Part shown: in pieces, positions 1-9,727 of the stretch
Numbering within the stretch: position 1 is the stretch's first letter
Layout of the letters: each line of letters begins with the position of its first letter
Source: Corynebacterium urogenitale
GTDB taxonomy: Bacteria; Actinomycetota; Actinomycetes; Mycobacteriales; Mycobacteriaceae
Assembly (NCBI RefSeq): GCF_009026825.1
Contig: NZ_CP045032.1
Coordinates: forward strand, 1,178,001 to 1,242,000
DNA length: 64,000 nt
Direction of reading: 5' to 3'
The notes under the pieces: generated by a model
Database searches by the model: none
What the model saw: the letters and a program-made list of their open reading frames with translations, nothing else
Told to the model about the DNA's origin: nothing
Position numbers and translations under genes: made by a program

Positions 1-630
1 CTTTTCCCAACGAACTCGGGTATCGCGAGCACCCATCAGTGTCAGCAGCGCGTCGATGGAATCACCGTCACGCACAATGACGCGGTGCACTCCCCTGGCT
101 TCCTTAGTTTTCGCTGTGACATCGATACGCCGTGCGGCGCCCACCAAGGCCAGTGCAGCTTCATTGCCTGGAGTGGTGACCTCCAGGGCGCTGGAGCGAC
201 CCGGTTCTGTGAGGGATCCGTGCGCCAAGAACGCTCCGCGCCAAGCGGCAACACATTGCTCTCGGCTACCACCGATGATGAAACGCGGAAGCCCGCGAAC
301 TGGGCGACCAGCCCTGTCAATCAATTCGGTTCGTCGGGCGAGTTCGGTGCCGCCTTCGGACCAACGCAGGATGAAGCGAGAGTTGCGGCGAAGGTTACTG
401 GCGCCGATGACTTGAATCTCGGCCTCGAGGTTGAAAAGTTGTTCGACGAAACCGGAAATTCGGCGGGCGGTCGCAGAGCTATCGACCTCCGCCTCCACGA
501 CGATTTTCCCACCTACCAGGTGCAGTGCGGCGCTGTAGCGGAGCAGGCTCGCCACCTCTGCAGTCATCACGTCGGAGCGGGTGACGTTCACCTGGGCAAG
601 CTCGGCTTTTACATCAGTCGTCAGCGCCAC
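1..630 (-). CDS. whiA: WhiA, DNA-binding regulator (partial, 3' end outside window)
   Basis: The first 210 codons of WhiA, a LAGLIDADG-like domain fused to a C-terminal helix-turn-helix. It acts in cell division and sporulation control in actinobacteria and firmicutes. The visible part covers the N-terminal WhiA domain and most of the homing-endonuclease-like region; the HTH lies beyond position 1. I start it at GTG 630 (V-A-L-T-T-D-V-K), which has AAAGGA about 11 nt upstream. It is last in the uvrC-rapZ-yvcK-whiA run and begins 47 nt after yvcK ends, the conserved actinobacterial order. Identification is firm from the protein and the neighbours. Confidence 0.95.
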   Translation of the reverse strand, partial: MALTTDVKAELAQVNVTRSDVMTAEVASLLRYSAALHLVGGKIVVEAEVDSSATARRISGFVEQLFNLEAEIQVIGASNLRRNSRFILRWSEGGTELARRTELIDRAGRPVRGLPRFIIGGSREQCVAAWRGAFLAHGSLTEPGRSSALEVTTPGNEAALALVGAARRIDVTAKTKEARGVHRVIVRDGDSIDALLTLMGARDTRVRWEK

Positions 631-677
631 TGCGCGCCACGTCCTTTCTTGGCATACGGCGTAGTCTTAGTTTCGTA

Positions 678-1712
678 CTAGTTGTCGTCTCTGCGTGCAG
701 ACAGTTCTTCCACTGGTGTATGGAGAATCTCTTCGAACACCGTGGCCATCTTCTGCGGCTTGTGACGATCGGTGAAACGTCCGCGACCGTCATCTTCCCG
801 TACATCACGATAGATTACGCGCGCTCCGAGCTTAGAGGCAGCCCGCTCAATGTGCCGACGTTCGGAGGTGCCCGGCATCGTTGACAGGTCTACGACAATG
901 ACGTCGATGGCCAGCGTGGATGCGTGCTGATTGAGCATGTGAATGTGGTGCTCCATCGACATACCGGCGGTCTCACCTGGTTCTGCCACGAGGTTGAGAA
1001 GTAGCACCTTTGGGGCTGTTGCGCTATTGAGAGCCTCGACGATTTCGGGGATCAGGATGTGCGGAATCACACTGGAGAACCAGCTACCCGGCCCCAGAGT
1101 GATGAGTTGTGCGTTCTCAATCGCTTCCACAGCTTCAGGGGATGCTTTCGGCTTACTGGGTAAAAGGCGTACCCGGCGCACCTGCCCGATGGTTGTGGCC
1201 ACGGCTACTTGTCCCCGCACGGCCACAACTTCGCGTGGGTCCTCCTCCAAACCAGTGACGTCCGCCTCGAGGTCGAGGGGCTCGTTGCACATGGGGATGA
1301 CGCGCCCTTTGACGCCCAGAAGATTGGCGATTTCATCGAGCGCATCGATGAGTGACCCCATAACTTGCGACAGCCCGGTGATGAGGAAATTGCCCACTGC
1401 GTGGCCTTTGAGTGCTCCGTTGCCACCGAAGCGGTGCTGCAGTGCCTGCTCCCACAGGTGTCCGCGTTCGTTATCCCTGGATAGCGCGGCTAGAGCCATC
1501 CGCAAATCACCTGGGGGAATCTCACCCAACTCACGGCGCAGTCGGCCTGAGGATCCACCGTCGTCTGCAACGGTGACGATCGCCGATACGTAGTCTCCGA
1601 CGGTGCGAGCGCCACGGAGTGTATTAAACAGCCCGTGGCCGCCTCCGAGGCACGTGATCCTCAATTCCTGGTCCGCGGCGCTGTTGCGTGTATTTCTTGT
1701 TTGTGACGTCAT
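678..1712 (-). CDS. yvcK: YvcK/CuvA family gluconeogenesis and cell-envelope factor
   Basis: A 344-residue protein of the YvcK (UPF0052, CofD-like Rossmann fold) family. It is linked to growth on gluconeogenic carbon and to peptidoglycan synthesis. The nucleotide-sugar loop G-G-G-H-G lies at residues 23-27, followed by the conserved V-A-D-D-G-G-S-S-G-R segment near 47-56 and the G-D-L-R stretch near 68. The ATG at 1712 lies 3 nt after the rapZ stop, so the two are translationally close. Full length, no anomalies. Confidence 0.96.
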   Translation of the reverse strand: MTSQTRNTRNSAADQELRITCLGGGHGLFNTLRGARTVGDYVSAIVTVADDGGSSGRLRRELGEIPPGDLRMALAALSRDNERGHLWEQALQHRFGGNGALKGHAVGNFLITGLSQVMGSLIDALDEIANLLGVKGRVIPMCNEPLDLEADVTGLEEDPREVVAVRGQVAVATTIGQVRRVRLLPSKPKASPEAVEAIENAQLITLGPGSWFSSVIPHILIPEIVEALNSATAPKVLLLNLVAEPGETAGMSMEHHIHMLNQHASTLAIDVIVVDLSTMPGTSERRHIERAASKLGARVIYRDVREDDGRGRFTDRHKPQKMATVFEEILHTPVEELSARRDDN

Positions 1713-1715
1713 TGC

Positions 1716-2603
1716 CTATCGCTCCAGGTCACGGTGGGAAACTCGGACGTGGACGCCATCGTTTTCCAAACGATTGGCTAGCTCCTCAACGACGGCCACG
1801 CTTCGGTGATGGCCTCCGGTGCAGCCGACAGCGATGGAAAGGAAGCTCTTCCCCTCCTCACGGTATCCATCGAGCATGGTCTCCAACATTGCTTCTGTGG
1901 CATCGAGGAATCTCTTCGCGCCCGGCTGGCCGAAAACGAACTCCGCAACTTGTGGGTCCGTACCCCTGTATTCGCGCAGCGACTGCTCCCAATAGGGGTT
2001 GGGTAGAAAACGCGCGTCGAGGAGCACATCGACATCTGTCGGTGCGCCGTGCTTGAAACCGAAGGATTGGAGATTCACCCGCAGGGGTTTGGAATCGATT
2101 CCCGCAAAGTAGGTCTCCAATGTCTTGCGCAGCTCGTGGACACTGGTGTTCGTGGTGTCCAAGACCACGTCGGCTCGTTCGCGAATCTCATGAAGCATTT
2201 CACGTTCGCGATCGATCCCTTCCTTCAACGTTCCTTCACCCTGCAGCGGGTGGGTACGGCGCACCTCGTCATAGCGGCGAATGAGTGCAGCGTCAGTCGC
2301 GTCGAGGAACAGCACGACTGGTCGCCGTCCAGATTCACTCAGTGTGGCGAGGACCTCAGACAGGTTGCCGGCGAAGTCGCGCGACCGCACATCAGTGACA
2401 ATCGCGAGCCTCTCGATGGGCGAATCATCTTCGAAACTCATCTCCGCCATGCGAACAATCAGTTCGGGCGGAAGGTTCTCGGCAACATACCAACCCAATT
2501 CCTCGAGGGCGGCGGACGTCGCGCGCCGTCCCGCCCCGGACATACCGGTGATGAGGATCAACGAAGGCATGCGCTGGTTGTCATGGTGATTCGCGGTGCT
2601 CAT
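1716..2603 (-). CDS. rapZ: RapZ family nucleotide-binding protein
   Basis: A protein of about 295 residues in the RapZ/YvcJ family (P-loop NTPase N-domain plus C-terminal RNA/metabolite-binding domain). In E. coli RapZ controls glmZ decay; its role in actinobacteria is less clear. The P-loop reads G-M-S-G-A-G-R at about residues 20-26, with Arg where proteobacteria have Lys; I believe this is the actinobacterial form. The C-domain holds the F-x-x-K-H-G and G-C-T-G-G-x-H-R-S motifs. The open frame extends to 2678 but overlaps uvrC, so I take ATG 2603 (M-S-T-A-N); ATG 2570 is a second option. Confidence 0.94.
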   Translation of the reverse strand: MSTANHHDNQRMPSLILITGMSGAGRRATSAALEELGWYVAENLPPELIVRMAEMSFEDDSPIERLAIVTDVRSRDFAGNLSEVLATLSESGRRPVVLFLDATDAALIRRYDEVRRTHPLQGEGTLKEGIDREREMLHEIRERADVVLDTTNTSVHELRKTLETYFAGIDSKPLRVNLQSFGFKHGAPTDVDVLLDARFLPNPYWEQSLREYRGTDPQVAEFVFGQPGAKRFLDATEAMLETMLDGYREEGKSFLSIAVGCTGGHHRSVAVVEELANRLENDGVHVRVSHRDLER

Positions 2604-2613
2604 GCAGCCGAGT

Positions 2614-4683
2614 CTAGCTGTTTTTGGTGTCGTCCACGTGCAGGGCTGAGTAAATCTTCTTCGCCAGCGAGGGCCCAAATCCAGGTAATTCAGCTAGCTG
2701 TTCCACACTTGCTTCTCTGACCTTTGCGACGGAACCGAAGGCGCTCACCAATTGTTTACGCCGCTTCGGGCCAAGGCCAGCAATATCATCCAGCACCGAC
2801 CGGCGCATGCGCGCACTGCGTTGCTGGCGATGGAAGTTGATGGCGAATCGATGAGCCTCATCGCGGAGGTATTGCACGAGGTAGAGGCCTTGGGACGTGC
2901 GGGGCAAAATCACCGGGTACTCCTCCCCCGGCAGCCACAATTCCTCCAGCCGCTTGGCGATGCCCACAAGGGTCACGTCGTTGATCCCGAACTCGTCCAG
3001 CACTTCTTGGGCCGCATTGACTTGGGGCTGCCCGCCATCGACGATGAAGAGGTTTGGTGGGTAGGCAAACTTCTTTGTTCCCTCTGGCGCTACTGCAAGA
3101 TCTTCTTCTCCCTCGAGAAGATCGCCGGCGTCATCCCCCATTGGCACGGCGGTTCTGTCTTCGAGGTGACGTTTGAAACGACGCCGAACAACCTCCGCGA
3201 TGGAGGCAACGTCATTGGAATGGCCCTCGCCTGCCGCTTCCCGGATCTTGTATCGCCTGTAGTCAGATTTCTTCGGCAAGCCGTCTTCAAAGACCACCAG
3301 GCTGGCCACAACATCGGTGCCCTGAATATGCGAAATATCAGTGCATTCGATGCGCAGCGGAGATTCGTCCATCCACAGCGCCTCTTGGAGCTCCTTAAGG
3401 GCCGCTGATCGAGTGGTGATATCGCCGGAGCGCTTGAGCTTATGTTGTGCGAGCGCCTGTGTGGCGTTTGTCTTCGCCGTCTCCATGAGAGCCTTCTTGT
3501 CGCCGCGAAGAGGCGTGCGCACGATCACTCTCGCCCCACGGAGCTCCGTGAGCCAGGATGAGATCTCATCGACGTCTTCCGGAACATTTTCCACCAAGAC
3601 TTCGCGTGGGACTGGGGTGACCTGCACGTCTCCGACCAGGTCACCAAGCTCAGCCCGTGCAGCAGGGTTTATCGCTACTGCGAGTTCTCTATCGACCCCT
3701 TGAGACGCGGCACCTGCAACTGCGGTCTCTGTCGCAGTGGCCAGAGCGGCTTCATCGCCGTAGAACTGAGTGAGAAACTGTCCGGTCAGGGCGGCATTGG
3801 AAACCTCATCACGTTCCACAACCCAGCCACGCTGACCGTGAATGCGTCCCCCGCGCACGTGGAAAATCTGTACCGCGGCTTCCAGTTCATCGGACACGAC
3901 GGCAATGACATCGGCATCGGTGTTATCGGAAAAGACAACAGCTTGCTTCTCCATTGCTTTATCCATCGCTCCCAGTTGATCGCGCAAAGCTGCCGCACGT
4001 TCAAAGTCCAGGTTTTCTGCCGCCTCCTCCATCTCCTGGCGGACTCGGCGCGTCACGCCGGCTGTGTTGCCAGCCAGAAAGCTGGAAAATTGGTCTACCA
4101 AGGCACGGTGATCCTCGGCAGAAATTTTTCCCACACAGGGAGCTGAGCAGCGGTCGATGTATCCCAGCAGACACGGACGGCCGAGTGCCTCGTGTCGCCG
4201 GTAAACCCCAGCGGTACAAGTACGGATAGGAAAAACGCGCGTGAGAGATTCCAGCGTGTCGCGAATGGCCCAGGCTTTCGGGTAGGGGCCGAAGTAGCGC
4301 ACGCCCTTGCGTCGAGGCCCACGGTAGACGTAGGCGCGGGGAATCTGCTCCTTGACGCTGATGGCGAGCATCGGGTACGTCTTATCGTCCCGATACATGA
4401 CGTTGAAGCGCGGGTTAAAACGTTTAATCCAGGTGTACTCAAGGTTCAGCGCCTCAAGCTCGCTGGACACAACCGTCCACACCACCCGGTTTGCCGACTG
4501 CACCATTGCCCGCGTCCGAGGGTGCAGCTGCCGCAGATCTTGGAAGTAATTGGACAGGCGCGCCCGCAGGTTTTTCGCTTTACCGACGTAGATGACTCTG
4601 TCGGAAGCATCGCGGAATGTGTAGACGCCCGGTTCCGTGGGGATACTCCCCGGCTCCGGGCGATAAGAAACTGTGTTTGTCAT
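2614..4683 (-). CDS. uvrC: UvrC, excinuclease ABC subunit C
   Basis: The dual-incision nuclease of nucleotide excision repair, about 689 residues. In order: GIY-YIG nuclease (G-V-Y-T-F near 17 and I-Y-V-G-K-A-K-N-L near 30), a UVR motif that binds UvrB ([12 protein letters not shown]), the RNase H-like 3' incision domain, and a C-terminal tandem helix-hairpin-helix (G-L-G-P-K-R and G-F-G-P-S-L-A). The open frame reaches 4764, inside the upstream gene, so I use ATG 4683 (M-T-N-T-V-S-Y), 13 nt after that gene's stop. It heads the uvrC-rapZ-yvcK-whiA cluster. Confidence 0.96.
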   Translation of the reverse strand: MTNTVSYRPEPGSIPTEPGVYTFRDASDRVIYVGKAKNLRARLSNYFQDLRQLHPRTRAMVQSANRVVWTVVSSELEALNLEYTWIKRFNPRFNVMYRDDKTYPMLAISVKEQIPRAYVYRGPRRKGVRYFGPYPKAWAIRDTLESLTRVFPIRTCTAGVYRRHEALGRPCLLGYIDRCSAPCVGKISAEDHRALVDQFSSFLAGNTAGVTRRVRQEMEEAAENLDFERAAALRDQLGAMDKAMEKQAVVFSDNTDADVIAVVSDELEAAVQIFHVRGGRIHGQRGWVVERDEVSNAALTGQFLTQFYGDEAALATATETAVAGAASQGVDRELAVAINPAARAELGDLVGDVQVTPVPREVLVENVPEDVDEISSWLTELRGARVIVRTPLRGDKKALMETAKTNATQALAQHKLKRSGDITTRSAALKELQEALWMDESPLRIECTDISHIQGTDVVASLVVFEDGLPKKSDYRRYKIREAAGEGHSNDVASIAEVVRRRFKRHLEDRTAVPMGDDAGDLLEGEEDLAVAPEGTKKFAYPPNLFIVDGGQPQVNAAQEVLDEFGINDVTLVGIAKRLEELWLPGEEYPVILPRTSQGLYLVQYLRDEAHRFAINFHRQQRSARMRRSVLDDIAGLGPKRRKQLVSAFGSVAKVREASVEQLAELPGFGPSLAKKIYSALHVDDTKNS

Positions 4684-4696
4684 GAGGTAGGTGCTG

Positions 4697-5218
4697 CTAG
4701 TCCTCTGGCATGTAGCGATCTTCCAAGGAACGGAAATTCTCCACTGTTTGGGCGATCGTCGCACGGTCGCGGATGTGCATTGCCATCATCGGTACGAACT
4801 CAAAATCCGGCAGTTCCAAACGGGCTGTGCGGGCTTGGCTGGGGAACGAAAGTCCGTGGACAATCTCCCAGGGATAAAACTGCGCGTTGGCGATATTGCG
4901 GACCTCCACGCCCTGGGAGTTCACCCGTACTCGGGGGCGCAGCAGCAGCAGACACACGAAGGAAAACAGCAGGCCGATCCCTACAAAACCTAGTTGGTCG
5001 CTGAGCTGGATGTTCGGGCCAGTGTCTCCGATATTGACGACGATCGCCATAAAAATGTGGATAATCATGACGACAGCCACACCGATCCACGCAGCCTTTT
5101 TAAGGAACGGAGACGTGACCACCAGCTCCCAGTCTTCACCCTGGGTTTTGGTAGTGAGGTTTGTTGGTTCGTCCTTTTGAGACATCGTTCGTTGCCGTCT
5201 GCTCTCTGTCGTGTTCAC
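4697..5218 (-). CDS. Membrane protein with bacterial PH domain
   Basis: A 173-residue protein from GTG 5218; the ATG at 5185 (M-S-Q-K-D-E-P) is an equally plausible start giving 162 residues. Neither has a strong ribosome binding site. Two hydrophobic segments (about residues 43-63 and 75-92) precede a C-terminal region that looks like the bacterial PH_6 domain found in actinobacterial membrane proteins. It sits between ribH and uvrC, as does the Rv1417-type gene of mycobacteria. The function is unknown. Conserved position next to riboflavin genes does not prove a role in that pathway. Confidence 0.85.
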   Translation of the reverse strand: MNTTESRRQRTMSQKDEPTNLTTKTQGEDWELVVTSPFLKKAAWIGVAVVMIIHIFMAIVVNIGDTGPNIQLSDQLGFVGIGLLFSFVCLLLLRPRVRVNSQGVEVRNIANAQFYPWEIVHGLSFPSQARTARLELPDFEFVPMMAMHIRDRATIAQTVENFRSLEDRYMPED

Positions 5219-5275
5219 GTCTATGAGCCTACCCGCCCGTGAAGTTGGACCAAATTGACTGTCGACGTGGGTGGG

Positions 5276-5755
5276 TTAGCTATTGGCAATGTCGCGTAGT
5301 AGCAACGCAGTGTGTAGGGCTGCTGTGGCGGAGTCTGCTCCCTTGTCCTCGTACGCATTTTCGCCCCCGGCACGATCAATGGCCTGCTGTTGGTTTTGTA
5401 CCGTCAGCACTCCATTGCCCACGGGTACTCCGGAGTCCAACGGAATGCGTGTCAAACCTTGGGTAACGGCATCGCAGACGACGCGGAAATGCTCGGTCTC
5501 GCCTTCGATCACGCAGCCTGTCGCGACCACCGCGTCGAAGTGTTTCACAGCTTCTGCGACGGCGACGGGAAGTTCTAGGCAGCCCGCTACCCTCCAGTTC
5601 TTCACGCTTGCTCCCGCGGCTTTGGCGGTCTCAATCGCGCGTGCGTGCAGCCGATCAGTGATCTCCTGATTCCACGTCGCACTGATGACCGCCACGCGCA
5701 ACCCGTCTGCCGCGCCCTTGGGTACGTGAATTGTCGGCACTCCTGCGTTTGCCAT
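5276..5755 (-). CDS. ribH: 6,7-dimethyl-8-ribityllumazine synthase
   Basis: Lumazine synthase condenses 5-amino-6-ribitylamino-uracil with 3,4-dihydroxy-2-butanone 4-phosphate, the penultimate riboflavin step. The 159 residues are the usual length. The active-site segment C-V-I-E-G-E-T-E-H-F is present, with the catalytic His in H-F, as is the phosphate-site region I-P-L-D-S-G-V-P-V-G-N-G-V-L-T. ATG 5755 follows AGGAG at 5 nt. It is 42 nt downstream of ribBA, whose second product is one of its substrates, and probably co-transcribed. Confidence 0.97.
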   Translation of the reverse strand: MANAGVPTIHVPKGAADGLRVAVISATWNQEITDRLHARAIETAKAAGASVKNWRVAGCLELPVAVAEAVKHFDAVVATGCVIEGETEHFRVVCDAVTQGLTRIPLDSGVPVGNGVLTVQNQQQAIDRAGGENAYEDKGADSATAALHTALLLRDIANS

Positions 5756-5797
5756 GTTCTCCTGCTTCCTGTTGAGAAAAATTGACGACGCCAGTGG

Positions 5798-7045
5798 TCA
5801 GCTTAATGAATCGAGCTGGTGGCCCATCTTGTCGCGCTTAGTGCGCAGGTAGCTAATGTTGTCTGGGTTTGCTGGTAGCTCAACTGGGATGCGCTCTGTG
5901 ATGTGGACACCATAGCGCTCCAGTTTCTCTTTCTTATCGGGGTTATTGGAGATGAGGGCTACTGATGCAAGACCCAAATCCTTGATGATCTGGGCGGCGG
6001 CAGAGTACTCACGGATATCTGCAGGATAGCCTTGGGATTCGTTGGCTTCCACGGTGTCTTGCCCCTCGTCCTGCAACACGTAGGCCCGCAGCTTTGGAAC
6101 CAAACCGATTCCGCGACCTTCTTGGCCACGCAAATAGATAAGCACGCCGTGATCTTGTTCCGCGATGAGTTCTTGGGCAGTAGTGAGCTGTTCTCCACAA
6201 TCGCAGCGAAGGGAACCGAAGACATCGCCGGTGAGGCATTCGGAGTGCACACGAACGGGTACGTTCTGCCTCCCGTTGACCTCGCCGGCAACCAGCGCAA
6301 TGTGCTCAATTCCATCGACCAAGCTGGTGTAGCCAATGGCCTTGAATTCCCCGACGCGGGTAGGCAGTCGGGTTTCGACACTGCGCTCAACGACGGGGGT
6401 GTGCGCGCGGCGCCATTCAATAAGCTGCTCGATGGAAATCAGCGCCAAACCATGCTTATCAGCGAAGCGGCGCAGCTCCGGCAAACGAGCCATCTCCGCG
6501 GGATTATCTTCGCTAACGACCTCGCAGAGGACACCGGCGGGTCGAAGCCCCGCGGCCTTTGCAAGATCGACGGAAGCCTCGGTGTGGCCATCGCGAACCA
6601 GCACCCCACCGTCACGCGCCCGCAGCGGAACCACGTGACCGGGTCGATTGAAGGTCAGCGCCACGCTGGAAGAATCAGCGAGCTTGCGAATAGTATGCGC
6701 ACGGTCGGTTGCGGAAATACCAGTGGTGACACCTTCTGCCGCATCCACGGTGACGGTGTAGGCAGTGTTGCGGACGTCCTGGTTGCGCGCCACCATCGGT
6801 GGTAAACCAAGGCGATCACAGTCCTCATTGGTCATACCCACGCACACGTAGCCGGAGCTGTATTTCACCATGAAGGCCACCAGTTCCGGCGTCGCCTTCT
6901 CCGCCGCGAAAATGAAGTCACCTTCGTTTTCCCGATCCTCGTCATCGACGACGATTACGAGCTTCCCATCCTTGATGTCTTGGATGGCGCGGTCGACATC
7001 GTCCAGCAGGGAGTCAGTCACCGGGGTGTTGTCCATGGTATCCAT
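5798..7045 (-). CDS. ribBA: Bifunctional DHBP synthase / GTP cyclohydrolase II
   Basis: 415 residues with two catalytic domains. The N-terminal DHBP synthase (to about 205) makes 3,4-dihydroxy-2-butanone 4-phosphate from ribulose 5-phosphate and shows [10 protein letters not shown] and the [10 protein letters not shown] block. The C-terminal GTP cyclohydrolase II opens the GTP ring; it has the zinc ligands in [16 protein letters not shown] and the [10 protein letters not shown] loop. Two ATGs are possible, 7045 and 7036, neither with a clear Shine-Dalgarno. A -10-like TATTAA (7054-7049, minus strand) lies just upstream, which would fit a leaderless or very short-leader transcript. Confidence 0.97.
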   Translation of the reverse strand: MDTMDNTPVTDSLLDDVDRAIQDIKDGKLVIVVDDEDRENEGDFIFAAEKATPELVAFMVKYSSGYVCVGMTNEDCDRLGLPPMVARNQDVRNTAYTVTVDAAEGVTTGISATDRAHTIRKLADSSSVALTFNRPGHVVPLRARDGGVLVRDGHTEASVDLAKAAGLRPAGVLCEVVSEDNPAEMARLPELRRFADKHGLALISIEQLIEWRRAHTPVVERSVETRLPTRVGEFKAIGYTSLVDGIEHIALVAGEVNGRQNVPVRVHSECLTGDVFGSLRCDCGEQLTTAQELIAEQDHGVLIYLRGQEGRGIGLVPKLRAYVLQDEGQDTVEANESQGYPADIREYSAAAQIIKDLGLASVALISNNPDKKEKLERYGVHITERIPVELPANPDNISYLRTKRDKMGHQLDSLS

Positions 7046-7082
7046 AATTTAATAGCTTAACGGCAGCCTACGATCCTTCGAA

Positions 7083-7136
7083 CATGTGCCCCACACCACA
7101 ACTGTCCGGTGAGCATGTGCGGTGTGAAATTACATG
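7083..7136. repeat. Nested inverted repeat in the ribE-ribBA gap
   Basis: The 101-nt gap between ribE and ribBA holds an inner inverted repeat CACACC/GGTGTG (7092-7097 with 7121-7126) inside an outer CATGT/ACATG pair (7083-7087 with 7132-7136). On the minus strand it is not followed by a T run, so it is not a classic terminator. It may be an intercistronic structure or a protein site ahead of a ribBA promoter. It does not match the FMN riboswitch pattern. Confidence 0.35.
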
Positions 7137-7146
7137 TCGATAGCGG

Positions 7147-7761
7147 TTAGTGGCCAGCCGTATGTAGGCGTTCCACGTACTTGGCCAACACATCGCATTC
7201 GATGTTCACCCCATCACCTACTGCCAGATCCCCCAGCATTGTGTCACTGAGTGTCGTGGGAATAAGCGACACCTCAAACCAGGTGCCGTCGCCGGTGACA
7301 ACATCGGAAACCTCCGCCACTGTCAGTGAGGTTCCGTTGATAGCAATGGATCCCTTCTTGGCCACGTACTTTCCCAGTCGGGAATCGTCCAGGCTAAAGC
7401 GGAAGACCTCCCAGTTGTCGCTGGAGGTCCGGGACTGGAGCGTGGCCGTGCCATCGACGTGTCCTTGAACCACATGTCCCCCGAATCGGCTGCCTGTTGC
7501 CATAGCCCGCTCGACATTGACGCGTTGCCCTTCGGTCAGCGTCCCCAAGGTGGTGTAATCCAGCGTCACCTGCATGACGTCGGCGGTGAATCCGTTGCTG
7601 TCGAAATCCGTAACGGTTAAGCAGACTCCGTTGACCGCAATGGAATCCCCGTGCTTGGTGTCGGCCATCACCGCTGGAGCGTCGATCCGCATCCGGATCG
7701 AGTCTTCCTCCCGGGTGATCGGTCCCAGGGTTCCTACTGCCTCGACGATTCCGGTAAACAT
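7147..7761 (-). CDS. ribE: Riboflavin synthase, alpha subunit
   Basis: Dismutates two lumazine molecules to riboflavin plus the pyrimidine precursor. The 204 residues contain the invariant M-F-T-G-I-V-E N-terminus and two lumazine-binding repeats, each with a G-D-S-I-A-V-N-G-V-C-L-T or G-S-I-A-I-N-G-T-S-L-T block (about residues 38-49 and 135-145). ATG 7761 is preceded by AAGGAG at 11 nt. It lies 100-odd nt after ribD and upstream of ribBA in the same direction. Confidence 0.97.
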   Translation of the reverse strand: MFTGIVEAVGTLGPITREEDSIRMRIDAPAVMADTKHGDSIAVNGVCLTVTDFDSNGFTADVMQVTLDYTTLGTLTEGQRVNVERAMATGSRFGGHVVQGHVDGTATLQSRTSSDNWEVFRFSLDDSRLGKYVAKKGSIAINGTSLTVAEVSDVVTGDGTWFEVSLIPTTLSDTMLGDLAVGDGVNIECDVLAKYVERLHTAGH

Positions 7762-7865
7762 GCTCTTTTGTACTCCTTGTATGAACTATTCGGTGTGAAC
7801 TCATGAGGTTGAAGCTCTTTGCACCGGTGAATGAGTTGTTATCCGTAGGGGCTACCCGGCCGAGC

Positions 7866-8918
7866 TCATCTGGTGAGCGTCCAGAGGACGTCGGACCCAT
7901 AAGTACGGATGCTGCGCGGGGTCAAGCGTTCGATGTCGCTCATGGTCGTGGACAATTCTTCTTCGATGCTCACTCCCCGCCTGCCGGCAAGCAACAGCGC
8001 TGGAGCCTGGTAAAGCTGAAGCGCATCATAAGCCCCCTCGCGAAGGAAAGCACCGATGATGTAGGGCCCACCTTCCACAAGAACGTCAACGAGCCCGCGC
8101 TGCTTCAGAGCCGCTAACAGCTCCGTTGCACTCCTCGTTTTCACATGCAGGACATCGCCGGGAGAATCATAAATCGCTGCGTTCTGAGGAATGTCTCGAC
8201 AGCCCATCACCACGCGCAGAGGTTGAGAGTCGTAGGGCTCACCGGCGGAATTCCGTGCGGTGAGCCGTGGATTATCGTCCAACACCGTTCCCGTACCCAC
8301 GATAATTGCATCGCGCGTACGCCGATCTTCGTGCACGAACTGACGGGCCTGTTCACCGGTGATCCACTGACTGGTCTTATCGGTGGCAGCCACAAAGCCA
8401 TCGATCGTGGAGGCGAGCTTGAGCGTCACATGTGGCCGGCCGCGGAGCGTGGAGATCAACCATGGTTCGACCGCCCACTGCGGTGTCCATTCTTTGTTGG
8501 AGTTCGACGCCACAGGCGAGTCAAGATATGGTCCGTGGACGGTCACACCCTGCGCGCGGAGGAAATCCGCGCCGCCAACGGCGAGCGGATTCGGATCCGC
8601 GAAGAGGTAGTCAACTCGGCCAATTCCTGCATTCAGCAGCGCATGGGAGCAGGGGCCGGTACGTCCGGAATGATTGCACGGTTCCAAGGTGACAACGGCA
8701 CGGGCTCCACGGACGTCTTCGCCACGCTTGTCGGCGTCCCGCAGTGCCATGACCTCGGCATGTGCGCCACCTGCGGGTTGCGTGGCGCCCCGACCAAGAA
8801 TTCGCTCGCCGGTGGCGTCGTAAATAACGCACCCCACGGGCGGATTTGGTGACGTTGTCCCCGTGACGCAGCAACCAAGGCGATCGGCTTCGCTAAAGAG
8901 CGAAAGTTGATTCTGCAT
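7866..8918 (-). CDS. ribD: Bifunctional pyrimidine deaminase / reductase RibD
   Basis: About 350 residues, catalysing the deamination and reduction after GTP cyclohydrolase II. The N-terminal zinc deaminase shows H-A-E and the P-C-x-x-x-G-x-x-x-P-C ligands (E-P-C-N-H-S-G-R-T-G-P-C). The C-terminal NADPH reductase begins around residue 160 (V-T-L-K-L-A-S-T-I-D-G). The frame opens with TTG 8933, but ATG 8918 (M-Q-N-Q-L-S-L-F) is the more likely start. The gene follows rpe closely; rpe controls the pentose phosphate that feeds DHBP synthase, though the link is only positional. Confidence 0.95.
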   Translation of the reverse strand: MQNQLSLFSEADRLGCCVTGTTSPNPPVGCVIYDATGERILGRGATQPAGGAHAEVMALRDADKRGEDVRGARAVVTLEPCNHSGRTGPCSHALLNAGIGRVDYLFADPNPLAVGGADFLRAQGVTVHGPYLDSPVASNSNKEWTPQWAVEPWLISTLRGRPHVTLKLASTIDGFVAATDKTSQWITGEQARQFVHEDRRTRDAIIVGTGTVLDDNPRLTARNSAGEPYDSQPLRVVMGCRDIPQNAAIYDSPGDVLHVKTRSATELLAALKQRGLVDVLVEGGPYIIGAFLREGAYDALQLYQAPALLLAGRRGVSIEEELSTTMSDIERLTPRSIRTYGSDVLWTLTR

Positions 8919-8945
8919 CTCTTGGTTCGGCAAACCGGCGACGAG

Positions 8946-9650
8946 TCAGTCTTGAGCCGCAGTCGCAGCGTACGTGCGAATGGTGTCGACCCGTTCGGCA
9001 GGATCCTCCTTGCCGAAGACACTGGAACCTGCGACGTAGACATCCACTCCGGCAGCACCGGACTCCGCGGCGGTCTCGGCGCCGATTCCGCCGTCAATTT
9101 CGATGAGTGTGGACAGTCCCTCAGCATCGATACGTTCACGCAGGGCTCGCACTTTGTCTAGCACCTCTGGCATGAAAGCTTGACCGCCAAAACCTGGCTC
9201 TACGGACATCACGAGGACGAGGTCAAACTTCTCGAGGTGATCCAGCAAAGGTTCGACGGGTGTGTTGGGTTTGATGGAGATACCGGACATCGTGCCTAAA
9301 CCGCGGAGTTTTTCCGATAGGACAATGGCAGCATCGATATCTCGGACGGCTTCGAGGTGAAAAGTTACTGACTGAAAATCCTGGGCAAAGTCAGGCGCCC
9401 AGCGCTCAGGATCCTCAATCATGAGGTGCACGTCGAGATGCTGATTAGTGTGCGGAATCAGGGACTTTGCCACGGGCAGTCCGAAAGAGAGGTTAGGGAC
9501 AAAGTGGCCATCCATGACGTCGATGTGTAGCCAGTCGGCATTCGGTACCTTCGCGATTTCGCCTGCGAGATTGGCAAAATCCGCGGCCAGAATGGACGGC
9601 GCGACGATGGTGGTGCGTGCAGGAGACGCAGAAGCGGATGCATCAGTCAT
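8946..9650 (-). CDS. rpe: Ribulose-phosphate 3-epimerase
   Basis: Interconverts ribulose 5-phosphate and xylulose 5-phosphate in the pentose phosphate pathway. About 234 residues of TIM-barrel fold with all family signatures: H-I-D-V-M-D-G-H-F-V-P-N, D-V-H-L-M-I-E-D-P, M-S-V-E-P-G-F-G-G-Q and the phosphate-binding E-I-D-G-G-I-G. The open frame reaches 9788 inside rsmB, so I start at ATG 9650 (M-T-D-A-S-A-S-A-S), about 10 residues before the conserved core. rsmB lies 77 nt upstream and ribD 12 nt downstream. Confidence 0.96.
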   Translation of the reverse strand: MTDASASASPARTTIVAPSILAADFANLAGEIAKVPNADWLHIDVMDGHFVPNLSFGLPVAKSLIPHTNQHLDVHLMIEDPERWAPDFAQDFQSVTFHLEAVRDIDAAIVLSEKLRGLGTMSGISIKPNTPVEPLLDHLEKFDLVLVMSVEPGFGGQAFMPEVLDKVRALRERIDAEGLSTLIEIDGGIGAETAAESGAAGVDVYVAGSSVFGKEDPAERVDTIRTYAATAAQD

Positions 9651-9727
9651 GCGTACTAGTTTACGCTGTCCGTGCCCTATGGCCGGAATTGCCTGGGATG
9701 CCCGGACACAGGGCGAAGCAGCAACAA

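Noticed and set aside
5228..5275. Wobble-rich inverted repeat in the ribH to PH-protein gap
   Set aside because: It pairs well only in plus-strand RNA, where no gene is transcribed; in the minus-strand RNA it has several mismatches.
7762..7865. FMN riboswitch before ribE or elsewhere in the rib cluster
   Set aside because: The gaps are about 100 nt or shorter and lack the RFN conserved blocks.
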